A stretch of 29,868 nt of DNA from CAZAGO01 sp964485045 (lineage in GTDB: Archaea > Nanobdellota > Nanobdellia > Pacearchaeales > GW2011-AR1), in assembly GCA_964485045.1 (NCBI GenBank), contig CAZAGO010000006.1:1-29868 (forward strand). Direction: 5' to 3'. Both the position numbers and the translations under genes were made by a program. Shown here piece by piece: positions 14,790 through 21,975 of this stretch. The notes beneath the pieces were generated by a model. That model saw nothing but the letters and a program-made list of their open reading frames with translations. It had not been told where the DNA came from and ran no database searches. Numbering within the stretch: the first letter of the stretch is position 1; each line of letters starts with the position of its first letter.

Positions 14790-16004
14790 ATGAAATCTGA
14801 ATATTTTAAAATAGCTATAAAAAATTTATCAAAAAGGAAATTGAGAAGTTGGTTAACTATGTTAGGAATTTTTATCTCCATTGCAACCATCTTCACACTT
14901 ATTTCTCTCTCTTTAGGATTGCAAGAAGCGGTAAAAGAACAGTTTGAAATGTTAGGTACAGATAAATTTTTTATTATGCCAAAAGCAATGATGTCTGGAG
15001 GAACTGCTTCTGGAAATTACATGCTCACTGAAAAAGATGTTTCATTTATAGAAAAAAAAGGAGGAATTGAAAGAATAACTTATTACACTATGGGAAATGT
15101 AAAAGTTGAATTCAAAGAAGAAGTAAAATATCTTGTTGCTATTGGAACCCCTCCTGAAGATATAGAAATATTTTCTGAGGCTGGTTCTTGGAAAGTAAAA
15201 GAAGGAAAATTCCCTGAAGATAAAGATAAAACGGGTGTTTTTCTTGGAGCAGATTTTAATAAAGAAAAAATAATTTTTGAAAAGGCAATAAGTGTTGGAA
15301 ATAAAATAAAAATAAATGGAGAAGACTTTAAGGTTGTAGGAATTGCGGAACCAATAGGAAATCCTAGCGACGATAGCAGCATAGTCCTTCCAATAGAAAG
15401 CTTTAGAGAAATTATGAATCTCTCTGAAAGAGTAGATGTAATTCTTATTCAAGTAAAAGAAGGAGAAAATGTAACAGAAGTTTCAAAAGAAATTGAAAAA
15501 AGTTTAAGAAAGTATCGTGGAATTACAGAAAAAACTCAAGACTTTACAGTTTCTACTCCTGAAGAACTCTTAGAAAGTTTTCAAATCGTTCTTAAAATAA
15601 TAACCGCATTTTTAGTAAGTATTGCTGGAATATCTCTTGTAGTGGGGGCCGTAGGGATTGCAAATACAATGTATACTTCTGTAGTTGAAAGAACAAGAGA
15701 GATTGGAGTCATGAAAGCTATCGGTGCAAAAAATTCTGACATAGCTCAAATCTTTTTAATTGAATCTGGCTTGCTTGGTTTGGTAGGAGGAATAATAGGA
15801 GTAATTTTAGGATATTTAATTAGTAAAATTGTAGAAATCGTCGCTGTAAATCAATTAAACACTAATCTTTTACAAGTTGCTGCTCCTTGGTATCTCGTTA
15901 CTGGATGTTTATTCTTTGGGTTTGCAATTGGAGCTCTTTCCGGAGTATTTCCTGCAATTCAAGCAAGCAAAACAAATATAGTAGATGCTCTGAGATATGA
16001 ATAA
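14790..16004 (+). CDS. FtsX/MacB-type ABC transporter permease B
   Basis: A 404-residue paralogue of permease A with the same plan: first helix at KRKLRSWLTMLGIFISIATI, extracytoplasmic domain, and three C-terminal helices ending in FPAIQASKTNIVDALRYE. I start at ATG 14790, preceded by a GGAGAGGAG ribosome-binding site, not at the upstream TTG 14772. The segment coding for MKAIGAKNSDIAQIFLIESG is nearly identical in DNA to the same part of permease A (15709-15793 against 14056-14143), while the extracytoplasmic domains have diverged. It probably forms a heterodimeric exporter with permease A. Confidence 0.92.
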   Translation: MKSEYFKIAIKNLSKRKLRSWLTMLGIFISIATIFTLISLSLGLQEAVKEQFEMLGTDKFFIMPKAMMSGGTASGNYMLTEKDVSFIEKKGGIERITYYTMGNVKVEFKEEVKYLVAIGTPPEDIEIFSEAGSWKVKEGKFPEDKDKTGVFLGADFNKEKIIFEKAISVGNKIKINGEDFKVVGIAEPIGNPSDDSSIVLPIESFREIMNLSERVDVILIQVKEGENVTEVSKEIEKSLRKYRGITEKTQDFTVSTPEELLESFQIVLKIITAFLVSIAGISLVVGAVGIANTMYTSVVERTREIGVMKAIGAKNSDIAQIFLIESGLLGLVGGIIGVILGYLISKIVEIVAVNQLNTNLLQVAAPWYLVTGCLFFGFAIGALSGVFPAIQASKTNIVDALRYE

Positions 16005-16084
16005 TATTTCTTCTAGAAAGATATACAAATATTTAAAAAGACCATCTTTCTTTTTAAGAAATCTAAAATAAAAGAAGTGAAAAA

Positions 16085-16294
16085 ATGGTTAAGAAATGCA
16101 TTTATTGTGGAACTGAAATTTCTGATGATTGTGTAATCGACTTCTGCGATAGATGTGGTGTGGGTGTTTGGGGACACAAAATGTTCAATAACATAAAAAA
16201 GCAGATGGAAGATGCAAGAATGAAAGATGATTTGTGTAGCACAAATATGAATTTTAACAAAGAATTCAAAGGCAACAGTTTTAAACATATTTAG
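16085..16294 (+). CDS. Small zinc-finger protein
   Basis: A 69-residue protein with two cysteine pairs, KCIYCGTEI and DFCDRCGVGVWGHKMF, forming a treble-clef or ribbon-like zinc site, followed by KKQMEDARMKDDLC. I recognise the layout as recurring in DPANN and related archaeal genomes, without a known function. A GTGA-type ribosome-binding site (AAGTGA) sits a few bases before the ATG, and a possible TATA box (ATTTAAAA, about 16030) lies further upstream, so unlike most neighbours it has a short leader. It may bind RNA or ribosomes; this is only inferred from its size and zinc site. Confidence 0.75.
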   Translation: MVKKCIYCGTEISDDCVIDFCDRCGVGVWGHKMFNNIKKQMEDARMKDDLCSTNMNFNKEFKGNSFKHI

Positions 16295-16365
16295 ATAGAA
16301 GAATTCTTTAATTCTCGTGTAAAAGATAGGTTTTTAAATGAAGTTTTTCTGGATAAATTATCAAA

Positions 16366-16623
16366 ATGAAATCGAAAAACTTAAGAGAAAAAGGTAAATT
16401 AAAATTGAGTAGATACTTTCAAGAACTTGAAAAGGGAGACAGGGTCTCTGTTGAAGAAGAATTAGCACTTCAACCAATGTTTCCAAAGAGAGTACAAGGA
16501 AGAACTGGAGTAGTTATTGGAAAAAGAGGGCACGCATATATTGTAAAGATAAAAAATCAAAATAAAGAAAAAGAATTTATAATCTCCCCAATACACTTAA
16601 AAAAAATAAAAACGCCTGCATAA
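16366..16623 (+). CDS. rpl21e: Ribosomal protein L21e
   Basis: An 85-residue eL21 homologue of the archaeal large ribosomal subunit. It has LSRYFQELEKGDRVSVEEE, then PKRVQGRTGVVIGKRGHAYIV, the hallmark SH3-like core. TTTTTAAA at 16330-16337 would place the start of transcription about 7 bases before the ATG. It is the first gene of an L21e-rpoF-DUF655-S13-S4-S11 run with gaps of only a few bases; the first three genes in this order are widespread in archaea. Confidence 0.93.
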   Translation: MKSKNLREKGKLKLSRYFQELEKGDRVSVEEELALQPMFPKRVQGRTGVVIGKRGHAYIVKIKNQNKEKEFIISPIHLKKIKTPA

Positions 16624-16625
16624 AG

Positions 16626-16931
16626 ATGATAAAAAAAACTGAAATATTAAGCCTCCCGGAAGTTTCTGAATATTTGTTAGAAGAAAAAGAAAAAAATGCT
16701 GAGCTAATTGCATTTATAAAAAAATTTAATTCACTTAGCCCAAAAGAGGCAAAAGAATTAAGGGAAAAACTTGTAGAGCTAAATCTTATGAAAATGAGAG
16801 AAGAACAAATCTCAAAAATAATTGATATGCTTCCGGAAGCCGTCGAGGACTTGGCAAAAATATTTACTGATTTAGGCTTAAATGAAGATGAGAAGAAAAA
16901 AATTTTGGAAACAATTAAAGAGTTTCAATAA
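16626..16931 (+). CDS. rpoF: RNA polymerase subunit F (Rpb4 homologue)
   Basis: A 101-residue archaeal Rpb4. It starts with the tip-associated segment TEILSLPEVSEYLLEEKEK and ends with a helical HRDC-like domain (EEQISKIIDMLPEAVEDLAK). With subunit E (Rpb7) it forms the stalk of RNA polymerase that binds nascent RNA. It is placed between L21e and DUF655, the standard context. Confidence 0.9.
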   Translation: MIKKTEILSLPEVSEYLLEEKEKNAELIAFIKKFNSLSPKEAKELREKLVELNLMKMREEQISKIIDMLPEAVEDLAKIFTDLGLNEDEKKKILETIKEFQ

Positions 16932-16936
16932 AGAAG

Positions 16937-17473
16937 ATGAAGAAAGAAGAATACGCAGTCATACTAGAATATCTCCCAAATGGGTACCCTTTAGAGGGGA
17001 AGATGATGCCTTTGGCCCAAGCTATTGGTGAAACTAATTTAACTCTTTTAGAATTAGTTCCTAGAAAGGGGGAGAGATTGGAATCTGGAGAAAGAGTTTA
17101 TATTGGTGAAGGTAAGAGAGATAAAATATATTACATTTTGGGCAGACTCAAAAGAGAAAAACTTACAGAATCTGCAAAAAATCAGCTTCAAGAAGTAATT
17201 AAAAGATTAGTTAAAGAGCAGGAACAAAGGTTTCTGGAGTTTTTTAACACGGCAGAAGCAATAAATAAAAGAATTCATAAGATAGAGCTTCTTCCAGGAA
17301 TAGGTAAAAAGCATATGCAAGAAATATTAAAACAAAGAAAAGAAAAGGTTTTTGAATCCTTAGAAGATATGAAAAAAAGGGTTCAAAATCTCCCAGATCC
17401 GGAAAAAGCAGTAGAGAAAAGAATTATAAAAGAATTAACCAATATCGAAAGATACAATTTATTTGTAAACTAA
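16937..17473 (+). CDS. DUF655 family protein
   Basis: A 178-residue protein of the archaeal DUF655 family. An N-terminal OB-like domain contains YAVILEYLPNGYPL and ESGERVYIGEGKRDKI, and a C-terminal helix-hairpin-helix reads LLPGIGKKHMQEILKQR. This suggests nucleic-acid binding, probably in translation or tRNA/rRNA processing given its constant neighbourhood with L21e and Rpb4. In many archaea the next gene is the KsgA rRNA methylase; here it is ribosomal protein S13, one base after the stop. Confidence 0.9.
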   Translation: MKKEEYAVILEYLPNGYPLEGKMMPLAQAIGETNLTLLELVPRKGERLESGERVYIGEGKRDKIYYILGRLKREKLTESAKNQLQEVIKRLVKEQEQRFLEFFNTAEAINKRIHKIELLPGIGKKHMQEILKQRKEKVFESLEDMKKRVQNLPDPEKAVEKRIIKELTNIERYNLFVN

Positions 17474-17474
17474 A

Positions 17475-17972
17475 ATGGAAGAAAAAAAAGAAATAAAAAA
17501 AGAAAAAGAAAGTTTTGCTCCAAAAGCAAAAGATGAAGGAAGAATTGTAAGAATTCTTTCTAGTGATATAGAAGGAAAAACTGCTGTGTATGCAGGATTG
17601 ACAAAGGTAAAAGGAATTTCATGGAGTCTTTCAAATGCTATTTGTAAATCTCTTGGAATGGACAAGAAAAAAAAGATTGGTGCTTTAACTGAAAAAGAAA
17701 TAGAAAGAATTTCAGAATTTATTAAAAATCCAAAAGTACCTTCTTATCTTTATAATAGAAGAAACGATTTTACAACTGGAGAAAGCAAACATCTTGTTGG
17801 AAGTGATTTGGATTTAACAAAAGAATTTGATATTAAGAGATTGAAAAAAATCAAAAGCTACAAAGGATTAAGACACTCTGTAGGACTTCCATTAAGAGGG
17901 CAGAGAACAAAGAGCCACTTCAGAAAAAATAAAAAGAAAAGTGTAGGTATCAAAAAGAAAGCTAAAAAATGA
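17475..17972 (+). CDS. rps13: Ribosomal protein S13
   Basis: A 165-residue uS13 of the small-subunit head. The core YAGLTKVKGISWSLSNAICK and the C-terminal SYKGLRHSVGLPLRGQRTKS are characteristic. A lysine/glutamate-rich extension of about 20 residues precedes the core. Its stop overlaps the start of rps4 as ATGA (17969-17972). Confidence 0.95.
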   Translation: MEEKKEIKKEKESFAPKAKDEGRIVRILSSDIEGKTAVYAGLTKVKGISWSLSNAICKSLGMDKKKKIGALTEKEIERISEFIKNPKVPSYLYNRRNDFTTGESKHLVGSDLDLTKEFDIKRLKKIKSYKGLRHSVGLPLRGQRTKSHFRKNKKKSVGIKKKAKK

Positions 17973-18484
17973 AAAGAAAACATAAAAATTATTCAAGACC
18001 AAAAAGACCTTTTGAAAAGGTAAGAATTGAAGAAGAAAAGAAAATCAAAAAAGAATTTGGACTTAAAAACAAAAGAGAAATTTGGAAAGCTGAAGCTAAA
18101 GTTGGCTTAATGAGAGAAAAAGCAAAAAAATTAATTTCTGCAAATCCTGAAGAACAAAACGCTTTTTTCAAAAGATTACAAAAACAAGGGTTTGATGTAA
18201 AAACTATTTCCGATGTTCTTTCCTTAGATAAAAAAGATTTTTTAAGTAGAAGACTTCAAACAATTTTAGTTAATAAAAAATTAGCTTTAACACCAAAACA
18301 AGCAAGACAAATGATTGTTCATAAAAAAGTCCTTGTAGAAGGAAAAGCAGTAAATATCCCTTCTTATCTTATCCCGATTAATTTGGAAAATAAAATAACT
18401 TTGAGAGTATTAAAGAAAACAAATAAAAAAGAAGAAAAGAAAGAAGTTGTTGACGAATTAAAAGAAGAGGAACAGGAAGAATAA
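17969..18484 (+). CDS. rps4: Ribosomal protein S4
   Basis: A 171-residue uS4. The KNYSRPKRPFEKVRIEEEK start and the S4 RNA-binding domain (RRLQTILVNKKLALTPKQAR, about residues 90-140) are clear. A short glutamate-rich tail ends the protein. Overlaps S13 by 4 bp and precedes S11 by 2 bp in the conserved S13-S4-S11-RpoD order. Confidence 0.95.
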   Translation: MKRKHKNYSRPKRPFEKVRIEEEKKIKKEFGLKNKREIWKAEAKVGLMREKAKKLISANPEEQNAFFKRLQKQGFDVKTISDVLSLDKKDFLSRRLQTILVNKKLALTPKQARQMIVHKKVLVEGKAVNIPSYLIPINLENKITLRVLKKTNKKEEKKEVVDELKEEEQEE

Positions 18485-18486
18485 AA

Positions 18487-18963
18487 ATGGATAAAAAAAA
18501 GGAAGAAATCGCTGAAGTAAAAGAATTGAAAGAAGAATCTCCTATTCTTGAAGAACAAGCTAAAGAAAAAGTTGCAGATAAAAAGAAAAAAGAAATAGAA
18601 GCGGTTTTGAATATATATGCTTCTTTCAATAATACTATTGCTCATGTAACAGATATGTCTGGAAAAACCATTTCAAAAATAACTGGAGGAATGGTAACAA
18701 AACATGGTAGATTAAAAGCAAATCCTACAATTGCAATGTTTATTGCAAAAAGATTATCTGAAGAATTAAAAGAAAAAGGTATTAATCTTCTATATGTAAG
18801 AATAAGAGCAAAAACAAGAAACCCTGCTCCTGGTCCTGGGGCAAATGCTATTATAAAAAGCCTTTCAAGAGAGGGCTTTAAAATATCAAATATTTTAGAT
18901 ACAACAAGATTCCCTAGGGGAGGACCAAAAGTAAAAGGAGGCAGAAGAGGAAGGAGACCTTAA
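18487..18963 (+). CDS. rps11: Ribosomal protein S11
   Basis: A 158-residue uS11 of the small-subunit platform. The core NIYASFNNTIAHVTDMSGK, the VRIRAKTRNPAPGPGANAII segment and the basic end GGPKVKGGRRGRRP are typical. A charged extension of about 38 residues precedes the core, longer than in most archaea. The gene is followed by an inverted repeat that also embraces the rpoD promoter. Confidence 0.95.
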   Translation: MDKKKEEIAEVKELKEESPILEEQAKEKVADKKKKEIEAVLNIYASFNNTIAHVTDMSGKTISKITGGMVTKHGRLKANPTIAMFIAKRLSEELKEKGINLLYVRIRAKTRNPAPGPGANAIIKSLSREGFKISNILDTTRFPRGGPKVKGGRRGRRP

Positions 18964-18993
18964 AAAGAGAATAGATTTAAATAAGCTCTTTTT
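18962..18993 (+). terminator. Inverted repeat after S11 enclosing the rpoD TATA box
   Basis: AAAAAGAG (18962-18969) pairs with CTCTTTTT (18986-18993), ending in a T5 run that could terminate the S11 transcript. The TATA box TTTAAATA (18976-18983), centred 26.5 bases before the rpoD ATG, lies in the loop. Terminator and promoter thus share the same 32 bp. Confidence 0.5.
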
Positions 18994-19005
18994 CCATAAT
19001 TTAAG

Positions 19006-19719
19006 ATGAAGATAATAGAAAAAAATAAAGAAAAATTGGTTTTTCTTACAGAGATTCATGAAGAACTTGCAAATGCACTTAGAAGATATGTCAACCAAAT
19101 TCCAGTTGTTGCAATAGATGAAGTTGAAATTTCTATGAATGATTCTCCTCTTTATGATGAAACTCTTGCTCATAGATTAGGTTTAGTACCTATCAAAGTA
19201 AAAGAGACAATAAATGATAAAACAACTTCTTCTTTAAAAATTTCTTCAAAAAAAGAAGGATATGTTTATTCTGGAGAATTAAAAGGAGATGCGGAAGTGG
19301 TTTACAAAAATATGCCTCTTACAATTTTAAAAGAGGGGCAAGAAATAAAAATAAATGCAACTGCTCGATCTGGAAAAGGAGAAAATCATTCAAAATTTTC
19401 TCCTGGATTAATGTTTTATAGAAATACCTTTGATATTAAAATAGAAAAGGATTGTCCATTAGATATTGCTGAAATTTGCCCTCAGAAAATTCTAAAGATA
19501 AAAGAAGGAAAAGTCTTAGTTGAAAATGAAATAAAATGTGATGGGTGTGAATTATGTTTAGAAAAAAATCCAAAAAAAGGAAGTATAAAAATAGTTCCAT
19601 CAAATGAACTTCTAGTAACGATAGAGTCTTTCGGACAATTAGATTCACATGAAATATTTAAGAAAACAATAGACTATTTAAGAAAAGATTTGAATTGGGT
19701 TCTTAAAGAAATAAAATAA
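19006..19719 (+). CDS. rpoD: RNA polymerase subunit D (Rpb3 homologue) with one iron-sulfur site
   Basis: A 237-residue RNA polymerase assembly subunit. The dimerisation part (ANALRRYVNQIPVVAIDEVE, LAHRLGLVPIK) is present, and a ferredoxin-like insertion lies around residues 145-190. There the cysteines C178, C181 and C184 (CDGCELC) plus C158 (ICPQ) suit a single 4Fe-4S cluster; the fourth cysteine of the second motif is replaced (LEKNP). C150 is extra. The mRNA is probably leaderless. A tRNA-Leu gene separates it from L18e, with which it is often contiguous. Confidence 0.95.
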   Translation: MKIIEKNKEKLVFLTEIHEELANALRRYVNQIPVVAIDEVEISMNDSPLYDETLAHRLGLVPIKVKETINDKTTSSLKISSKKEGYVYSGELKGDAEVVYKNMPLTILKEGQEIKINATARSGKGENHSKFSPGLMFYRNTFDIKIEKDCPLDIAEICPQKILKIKEGKVLVENEIKCDGCELCLEKNPKKGSIKIVPSNELLVTIESFGQLDSHEIFKKTIDYLRKDLNWVLKEIK

Positions 19720-19765
19720 TAATTCTAAACCTTTTTATACAGAAGTTTCCGATTAATTTTATCAA

Positions 19766-19849
19766 GCGGGAGTGCCGGAGTGGTCAAACGGGGCAGGCTT
19801 AGGACCTGTTAGCTTAGTGCTTGCAGGGGTTCGAATCCTCTCTCCCGCA
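19766..19849 (+). tRNA. tRNA-Leu (anticodon TAG)
   Basis: An 84-base class II tRNA: acceptor GCGGGAG/CTCCCGC, anticodon stem GCAGG/CCTGT with loop CTTAGGA (anticodon TAG, reading CTA), long variable arm, T arm closed around TTCGAAT, discriminator A, no CCA. A TTTTTATA box at 19732-19739 predicts a start about 5 bases before the tRNA. Confidence 0.95.
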
Positions 19850-19881
19850 TTATCTCTTTCTATAAAAATTAATACGATATC

Positions 19882-19962
19882 TTTATAAACCAAATTATTC
19901 TTGAAAAAATACCTGCGAGTTAAAAGCGTAAGCGGGAAGAAATTTCTTCTCGTAAATTTAAC
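19882..19962 (+). promoter_or_regulatory. Promoter and folded leader of the L18e-L13-S9 operon
   Basis: TTTATAAA at 19882-19889 predicts a start near 19911 and a 52-base leader, in contrast to the leaderless genes around. The leader folds compactly: CGGGAAGA and TCTTCTCG (19933-19952) form an 8-bp hairpin with one G-T pair, and GTTAAA (19919-19924) pairs with TTTAAC (19957-19962), closing the structure directly against the ATG. This is the arrangement expected for translational autoregulation by a ribosomal protein. Confidence 0.6.
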
Positions 19963-20334
19963 ATGACAAAATCAAAAAGTAAAATTGAAAAGCAATTGCA
20001 AAGAAAGAGCAATCAAGAATTAGTGAAAACTATTATTTCTATGAAAAAGAAAGAAAAATGGCTTCCTATTGCAGAAACTCTTTCAGGCCCAAGAAGAAAA
20101 AGAAAAGCTATTAACTTAAATGAAATAGATAAAAATGCAAAAGCTGGTGAAACTATTTTGATTCCTGGAAAAGTTCTTTCCCAAGGAGAGATTACTAAAA
20201 AAATAAGAATTGTTGCTCTTAATTTTTCAGAAAAGACTAAAGAAAAAATAAAAAAATCTGGGGCAGATTATTTAAGTATTGAAGAACTAATTAAAGAAAA
20301 CCCTAATATGGAGAAAGTAAAAATTTTAAAATGA
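19963..20334 (+). CDS. rpl18e: Ribosomal protein L18e
   Basis: A 123-residue eL18 homologue (L15 superfamily) of the large subunit. Motifs include LAETLSGPRRKRKAINLNEI (read here as IAETLSGPRRKRKA, NLNEIDK) and ILIPGKVLSQGEITKKIRIV. First gene of the L18e-L13-S9 operon; its stop overlaps the rpl13 start as ATGA. Confidence 0.93.
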   Translation: MTKSKSKIEKQLQRKSNQELVKTIISMKKKEKWLPIAETLSGPRRKRKAINLNEIDKNAKAGETILIPGKVLSQGEITKKIRIVALNFSEKTKEKIKKSGADYLSIEELIKENPNMEKVKILK

Positions 20335-20723
20335 AAATAATAGATGGAGAAAACGCTGTTCTAGGAAGATTAGCTAGTTATGCTGCAAAAGAGGCATTAA
20401 AAGGTGAAGAAATAGCAGTTATTAATGCTGAAAAAATTATAATCACTGGAAATAAAAGCTGGATAAAATCTGAGTTTACTAGAAAAAGAAAAATGGCTGG
20501 AAGTAGCCAAAAGGGACCTAGACATTCTGTTTTAGATTATTTACTTGTAAAGAGAGTTATTAGGGGTATGCTGCCAAATCATCGGACTGGAAAAGGAAGA
20601 GAGGCTTTTAAAAAGATAAAATGTTATAAGGGATTTCCAGAAGAGTTTAAAGATAAAAAAATCATTAAAATTATTGGAAAAGAAAAAAATAAATTTGTGA
20701 AAGTGGAGAGTATTTCAAAATGA
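20331..20723 (+). CDS. rpl13: Ribosomal protein L13
   Basis: A 130-residue uL13. It begins IDGENAVLGRLASYAAKEAL and contains KRVIRGMLPNHRTGKGREAF, both family hallmarks. Coupled by 4-bp overlaps to L18e upstream and S9 downstream. Confidence 0.95.
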   Translation: MKIIDGENAVLGRLASYAAKEALKGEEIAVINAEKIIITGNKSWIKSEFTRKRKMAGSSQKGPRHSVLDYLLVKRVIRGMLPNHRTGKGREAFKKIKCYKGFPEEFKDKKIIKIIGKEKNKFVKVESISK

Positions 20724-21127
20724 ATGAAAAAGAAATGGTTTTTTCTGGAAAAAGAAAAAGAGCCGTTGCAAAAGCAAGAATTTCTCCCGGAAACGGAGAT
20801 ATTAGAATAAATCAAGAAAACTATCAAAAATTAAATTATTTAGATAAATTAAGAATAGAAGAACCCTTAAGAATTGCAAAAAAAGTCTTGGGAAATTTAA
20901 ATTTTAATGTTGAAATAATTGTTAGGGGTGGAGGAGAAAAAGGTAGATTAGAAGCATGTAGACTCGCACTTGCAAGAGCAATTTCTAATTTTTCCAATTC
21001 TGAAGAACTGACTCTTTCTCTTATGAAATATGATAGAAGCCTTCTTATTGCAGACGTTAGAAGAAAAGAAACCTACAAACCCGGAGATTCTAAAGCAAGA
21101 AAGAAGAGACAGAAATCTTATAGATAA
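20720..21127 (+). CDS. rps9: Ribosomal protein S9
   Basis: A 135-residue uS9. It has FSGKRKRAVAKARISPGNGD, the RGGGEKGRLEACRLALARAI segment and the C-terminal KARKKRQKSYR tail that reaches the P-site tRNA. The last bases of the gene are repeated twice downstream in a 59-bp tandem array. No rpoN, rpoK or rps2 follows, unlike in many archaeal genomes. Confidence 0.96.
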   Translation: MNEKEMVFSGKRKRAVAKARISPGNGDIRINQENYQKLNYLDKLRIEEPLRIAKKVLGNLNFNVEIIVRGGGEKGRLEACRLALARAISNFSNSEELTLSLMKYDRSLLIADVRRKETYKPGDSKARKKRQKSYR

Positions 21128-21246
21128 TTCTGCATCGGTTTCTAAAGAAACACGCTGGAAGAAAGAGACAGAAATCTTATAGATAATTCTGCATCGGTTT
21201 CTAAAGAAACACGCTGGAAGAAAGAGACAGAAATCTTATAGATAAT
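21104..21246. repeat. 59-bp tandem repeat derived from the 3' end of rps9
   Basis: The end of rps9 (AGACAGAAATCTTATAGATA) and about 30 bases after it are copied in tandem with a period of 59 bp: copies start near 21121, 21180 and 21239, the last one broken off. The unit contains a small hairpin, GTTTC-TAAA-GAAAC. 59 is not a multiple of three, so the copies do not extend the protein. The two full units are identical by eye, which points to a recent event. Confidence 0.85.
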
Positions 21247-21439
21247 CTGGAGCACTATACATTCTTTTAGTTTGTTTTGATTTCTTATATTTTTCTAAAT
21301 ATTTTGCCCTTGAGTGAAGATATTCTACGCTTCTTTGTGCAAGAGCAGAATTGTATTCTGAAAAAGAAGAAACACGAATATTGTGGGGTTGAGGATAATT
21401 TAATCTTTTTTCTAGAATAAAATTTTTTTCTTTTTTCAT
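21236..21439 (-). CDS. Small basic protein, unrecognised
   Basis: A 67-residue open frame from ATG 21439, rich in lysine, tyrosine and serine (KKEKNFILEKRLNYPQPHNI; VEYLHSRAKYLEKYKKSKQT). No membrane segment or zinc site. A TTTTTAAA box (minus, 21460-21467) lies at leaderless spacing (24.5), which favours a real gene. Its end lies in the last partial copy of the 59-bp repeat. I do not recognise the family. Confidence 0.5.
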   Translation of the reverse strand: MKKEKNFILEKRLNYPQPHNIRVSSFSEYNSALAQRSVEYLHSRAKYLEKYKKSKQTKRMYSAPDYL

Positions 21440-21498
21440 TTCCAAAAAGAAAAGAACACTTTAAAAATTAATAGATAAATTAAAGAATATATTGAAAC

Positions 21499-21918
21499 CT
21501 ATTCTAAATTCTCTTTCTTAATCCTAGGCGTTGGATTAATTTTTGTAACAGTGTACTTTTTTTCTTTAAATCCATTACCATTCCCCGTATTAATAGCAGG
21601 TAACTCCCCTTCTAAAAGATAACCAATAGCAGAAATCCCTGCATCCATATAGTGATTTATTGCTCTTTCTAATTGAATTTTCCCTTTATTCCTTAAAGAA
21701 TTTTTTCCATTGGATTTATACTCTACAACCACAACGCCCCTGGAAAAAGGGCGCAGAAAATAAACAATATCGGGTTTTGCGTATGTTTTCCCTCTTAGAA
21801 AAAGATTCTGTTCTGCATTTGATGTAAAAATTTCTTTTTTTTCTATTCCAAATATTTCTGGATGAAATAAAAGATAATCTATTGTTTTTCTATGAGTGCT
21901 CCTTTTCTCTCTTCCCAT
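21499..21918 (-). CDS. Orphan PD-(D/E)XK nuclease-fold protein
   Basis: A 139-residue protein with a nuclease-like core: E36 (AEQNLFLRG), D50 (AKPDIVYFL), and E66 with K68 (VVVVEYKSN), followed by QLERAINHYMDAG. This is the alpha-beta-beta order of PD-(D/E)XK enzymes, similar in kind but not closely in sequence to the protein at 14348-14788. It could be a restriction-like, repair or mobile-element nuclease. A TTTTTAAA box (minus, 21939-21946) gives near-leaderless spacing. The C-terminal tail (about residues 105-139) looks unstructured. Confidence 0.65.
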   Translation of the reverse strand: MGREKRSTHRKTIDYLLFHPEIFGIEKKEIFTSNAEQNLFLRGKTYAKPDIVYFLRPFSRGVVVVEYKSNGKNSLRNKGKIQLERAINHYMDAGISAIGYLLEGELPAINTGNGNGFKEKKYTVTKINPTPRIKKENLE

Positions 21919-21975
21919 CTGAGAACAGATACTCTTTGTTTAAAAATTTAATAGATAAGAAAAATATATTTCAAA

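Noticed and set aside
15042..15452. Minus-strand open frames of 136 and 99 codons
   Set aside because: Phenylalanine/serine-rich antisense shadows of permease B.
21104..21246. CRISPR array
   Set aside because: The units are contiguous 59-bp copies of the rps9 end without distinct spacers, and there are no cas genes.
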